The notes under the pieces are model-generated. The model searched no databases and was not told the DNA's origin. It saw nothing but the letters and a program-made list of their open reading frames with translations. 32,828 bases of DNA from Asparagopsis taxiformis (lineage: Eukaryota > Rhodophyta > Florideophyceae > Bonnemaisoniales > Bonnemaisoniaceae), in contig JALQPE010000769.1 in the NCBI GenBank assembly GCA_030407315.1, positions 1 through 32,828 of the forward strand, given 5' to 3'. Of this stretch, positions 29,565 to 32,828 are shown in pieces. The position numbers and the translations under genes are program-made. Every line of letters starts with the position of its first letter. Positions within the stretch are counted from its first letter, which is position 1.

Positions 29565-31747
29565 TCAGTTTGCACTCAGGTGTCCAGCATATGGGTCAAC
29601 GACGAAAAGTTCTGCGCCAATTAGTCCTTGCGCAATCACACAATCCATTACAGCACCGAGGTTTGACGTAATATGCGATTGAATCCAATCCTCGGACACT
29701 AGAAAAAGTGATGAGCAACGGTTTACATCATCAACGACATGAACAATTCCAGACCCCTCTCCGCTTTGCCACAATTCAACAGCCTCTCTCGTCACAGTAC
29801 GGCTTGCAAACACCATGCCGTGACTGTGCACTAGTCCGCTGTTCGCTCTCGACAACGTCCGTTTCTTCCCTTGCTTGCGAGCCTTGGAGACAAGACATGC
29901 AGTACACCACCATACCAACTAATTGCTGAAAAGCTACCCCCACATATTGACTGTACCGCCTTGTAACTCCTTCTGCCGTGCACCTCCTTTCCCCTTCGGT
30001 TCATCCAAACACTCCACAGTAGTCACTAGCCAAGCATCCAGGCGCGCCAGTGTTAGTATGCTCGTCTCTATGTCCATTACTTGTTCTGGTCGTATCGAAT
30101 ACCCCCTGAAGATGTCCAGCACATTCACAGCTACTCGGTGTTAAACCATGCATCACCATTCACTTTCATTTCGAAGCTGTCAGGAACCATGCCTTTGCTG
30201 TATCGCAGCTCTGAGAACGGTGCCGTTCGCCACCTCCCCATATCCAAATCACCGTTGCTTTCCCGTTTCAAAAGCTTCTCAGACGCTTCGCGCTTTTGAT
30301 CCTCTCGCTCGTCCATCTCAGCTCGCGTCGTCAGCATCGTGCATCTAGACATTAATTTCGTGTACCCCAGCGAACCGAACAATCTGTCCCTCGCATTACG
30401 CTTCCGTGCACTCATCACGTCGGACAGTTTCTGCGTCACCTTCACTTTCAATTCCTTGCTCCCCGCCACAGCCTCTTGACAGCACACACGCTGCTCCTCA
30501 TCGGAAAACACATCACACCACGGACTTTGACGCAGTACGTGTCGCACCAAGTCATTCAGCAGATCACTCTCGTCCCTGTACGAAGGTGTATACCACTGCA
30601 GATTCTTATGATATAGCCCGGAGGGGTAGCAATATATCCTACACCGTTTTCGCTCCAAAGTGCCCCTCTACCGGCTCTACCTCGATGGTACGTCCAGTCC
30701 AACGTCTCTGCGTTTGTTCCGCTATAGGGTCCAGCTCCATAGTCTCGGTCTTGCACCACTTTGTCAGGTTTTCCTCACCGCCCTAAGAACTCCAAGGTAT
30801 TTCACAGGAATGGCTTTCTGTTTTTCGACTTACCGCACCGTGATCACTGATTCTACCTGTTCTCGCAATTGCAGTAAGGCTGGCATTTTCCGCCTGCAGA
30901 GTCTTCACCTTAGCCTCAACGCCTATCTCTGTGGTGAGCGCCTTGTTTGCTATGTCCTGGCTAAACACTTTTTTTCCAGCTCCGCGATCTTCTTCTTTCT
31001 TCGCGTTGATGCGACTCGCCATTAAATCGATGGATTCGGCGGATGCAACCTCTCTGCCCTCACCGTCCCCCCATCTCGCACGCTATCGGGAATATGATGT
31101 CCTCCATCGGCAATAGCCTGACGTCGCGGGGGCGTTACGCGCATATTTGGCACCAATGACAGTCTGTTGTGACGAGGCCCGCACCTCCGGCTGCTCTCTC
31201 CCCTCAGTACCACCTGACCGCCGATGATAGTTGGCATCCTGTGAACGTTGCTCAGAAACAACATCCCTTGCCGCTATCCTCGGGTCCCTGACTGCATTAC
31301 CTGCTGGGGCTGATGTACTCGGCATAGTTGGCGCAGTGGGGTCACAGCCTCCAGTGTCTCGCGAACCCCCGGCTGGGACTCCGTCTGCAGCACCTCCGCA
31401 TCTGCCAACCCGGGAGGAACTACCTTTTCCATAGCACTCTGCCGCAATTCCAACATGTTTTGAGCCACTATCATGTCATCATCATGATGTTCACTGTCCC
31501 TGCGAGCACGCTTGCCTCGGTCAAGCCCCATCTCTCTCCGCGCCGTCCTTCCTTCCTCACTTTCTCGCTGCGGATCCCCAGTTCTGCGCCGGTCCGTCTT
31601 GCGACTACCGGACCGCGTTTCAATGCTGCCGGTAGGCCCAGACCGCTTCTTCGCACGGGATTGTCGGGCACTCGATACAGCAGCTGCTGACCGGGTTTTC
31701 TGGAGGCCCGGAGGCTTTGGAGCTTTCTTCGCAATACGCGACGGCAT
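29565..31747 (-). pseudogene. Large unrecognised gene with many frameshifts
   Basis: Read on the minus strand from the ATG at 31747, successive frames give a basic, Arg/Lys- and Ser-rich N-terminus (MPSRIAKKAPKPPG) resembling a nuclear-localised tail. A likely coiled coil follows (VEAKVKTLQAENASL, about 30900). A compact region at 30131-30658 (DESDLLNDLVRHVLRQSPWC to DLDMGRWRTAPFSE, then DSFEMKVNGDAWFN) comes next. A last region lies at 29565-29918 (VFASRTVTREAVELW, SEDWIQSHIT, LFVVDPYAG). At least five shifts or stops separate them. I know no family with this order. Length, basic head and central coiled coil would suit a DNA-binding protein or a second protein of a transposon. It converges with the copy A transposase end. 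Confidence 0.5.
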
Positions 31748-31974
31748 AATGAAGCTTTCCCGAAGCGATGGAGGATTGAGTTGCACGAGATACAAAAAGA
31801 TTTCTGTATAGTGTCGGTAACCCACAACGGTCTGCGATGAACGTTCAGGTCAGGTCAAGTACCGGAGAATACGCCAACACCCAGATTGTATACGGTAGGC
31901 AGTCATCAACAGTATTTAATGAGGTACAATTACAGCTGTCGAGCTAGGCCGCGAGCACCCCTATGTCCGGAAAC

Positions 31975-32185
31975 GTCCTGATTTGAATTAAAATTTGGGC
32001 TATTCTCAAAAACATGGCACATGTGAACATGTTTTTGAGATGGGGTGTGCCGTACGGCACAATCGACCCGCTGAAATCGATGTTTTTGCGATATTTTTTC
32101 TGCCCTGAATTGTAGAATTTTCTGGGCTGGACAGCAATGCAACTGAGCTGGACATCCACCGGGCGTCCATTTCAACTTGGTCTTG
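31975..32185 (-). repeat. Solo hairpin module
   Basis: This is one diverged module of the family seen at 16187-17354 and 23681-27060. It has GTGCCGTACGGCAC (about 32047-32060), the CATGTTTTTGAGATGGG stem, and GGACATCCACCGGGCGTCC at its outer end. It lies alone between two minus-strand pseudogenes, so the module can exist without tandem neighbours and behaves like a mobile or excised unit. Confidence 0.8.
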
Positions 32186-32398
32186 TATTTTGCATCTGCA
32201 CGCATAAGCAACCAAGAAGTCAGGTTCACTGCTCGGACGAAGTGCACCTAGAGTGTGAACGATTGTTTTTTGACAGGCGAGTACTGCTCAATAGGTTTCA
32301 CCCGGACTAATGGTGGCTGGACATGCTGCATTATATGATATACTTCACTCTGGAACGTAGCTTTATTTGTAGTCGAAATGACTATGTCTTTCGTGACC

Positions 32399-32828
32399 CT
32401 AATTCCATGCTCTAAACGCTGTCCCATAATGAACGTAGAGCTCCTGCCCTGGACGGATATCGCGGATTGCACGTACTACAATGATCTTCGGATTTTCTAG
32501 GTCCTTCGCCTTGAGCTTCTTCCCTGTCGAACCGCCTGCTGTAGTTCTCGACAACTCGACGTTGGCCATCGGCCTGGGTGTCTCCGCCGGAGTGTCCTCA
32601 CCTCGCAAATACCGCGGGTCGTTGATGAACTGCGCCGACAGGACGGAGCCGGAACAATCAAAATTGGATGCTCGATGTTTTCGTCGTCCTCCACTGCTGC
32701 ATACAGCTTGATGGCATACATCAAGAATGGTTCCTTCGTTATCGCCATGTGACCCTCTCCGTAGGCGAACCTCATCGACTCCTTGCTCATATCAGAGTAC
32801 ACAACAGTTCCGTAGTATGCACATACTT
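32399..32828 (-). pseudogene. SET-domain protein, C-terminal part, runs off the window
   Basis: SET domains are lysine methyltransferases acting on histones and other proteins. On the minus strand the left-hand frame ends with VVRAIRDIRPGQELYVHYG, then TAFRAWN and a stop at 32399. This matches the SET C-terminus, where the motif holds the cofactor-site Tyr. Upstream, AQFINDPRYL and ANVEL fit the N-H-like pseudoknot region, although the usual NHS is replaced by IND. A frameshift near 32670 separates it from the earlier part (MRFAYGEGHMAITKEPF), which continues to the window edge. The N-terminal half lies outside the window. The shift makes a pseudogene likely; a sequencing error is possible. 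Confidence 0.65.

Noticed and set aside
29396..29600. Right terminal repeat of copy A
   Set aside because: No sequence resembling the inverted CGTCTGTG end or GGACGTCC cluster follows the transposase stop, so the right end cannot be placed.
1..32828. tRNA and rRNA genes
   Set aside because: No cloverleaf or rRNA core motif was recognised on either strand by eye; a covariance-model scan would settle this.

Overview
This is eukaryotic nuclear DNA dominated by transposons and decayed genes. No complete, unbroken gene is visible in the 32.8 kb. The genes still recognisable are a DET1 homologue, an ALDH5-type aldehyde dehydrogenase, an FGGY sugar kinase, a Gfo/Idh/MocA oxidoreductase and a SET-domain protein. 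They read across hundreds of bases without introns, so the genome looks intron-poor. Together with Ty1/copia and Plavaka-like transposons this suggests a red macroalga. That assignment is inference only; an intron-poor fungus or other protist is not excluded.

Layout. 1-2996: no recognised gene. 2997-3890: decayed Ty1/copia integrase. 4120-7603: small inverted-repeat elements (a CTGGTT element, a 330-bp MITE, a 2.3-kb foldback) and an unusual cluster of long, nearly perfect palindromes. 7734-8173: a broken unknown ORF. 8190-8900: a CpG-dense block. 8904-13041 plus 28704-29396: copy A of a Plavaka-like transposon, whose transposase gene is split in two.

The split is the key structural result. 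At 13042-13043 and 28702-28703 the copy A transposase is interrupted by a 15,658-bp segment. The segment has 33-bp terminal inverted repeats (31 of 33 identical) and a TA on each side. Removing it together with one TA rejoins the reading frame exactly. The segment begins as copy B of the same transposon, so it is a nested self-insertion. Copy B's transposase stops at 16186, where a hairpin-bearing repeat family begins.

Inside copy B, two nearly identical ~1.1-kb inverted repeats (16187-17354 and 23681-24740) enclose 6.3 kb. This holds an FGGY kinase fragment, an ALDH fragment, a DET1 copy, a Gfo/Idh oxidoreductase copy and one further unknown gene end, all broken. The FGGY and ALDH fragments are joined head to head with both N-termini missing, so this is not ordinary gene order. 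To the right, the same repeat family forms a tandem array (24541-27060). A broken Cys-containing ORF and the transposon's subterminal repeats follow.

29565-31747 is a multiply frameshifted unknown gene on the minus strand. 31975-32185 is a solo hairpin module. A SET-domain pseudogene on the minus strand runs off the right edge.
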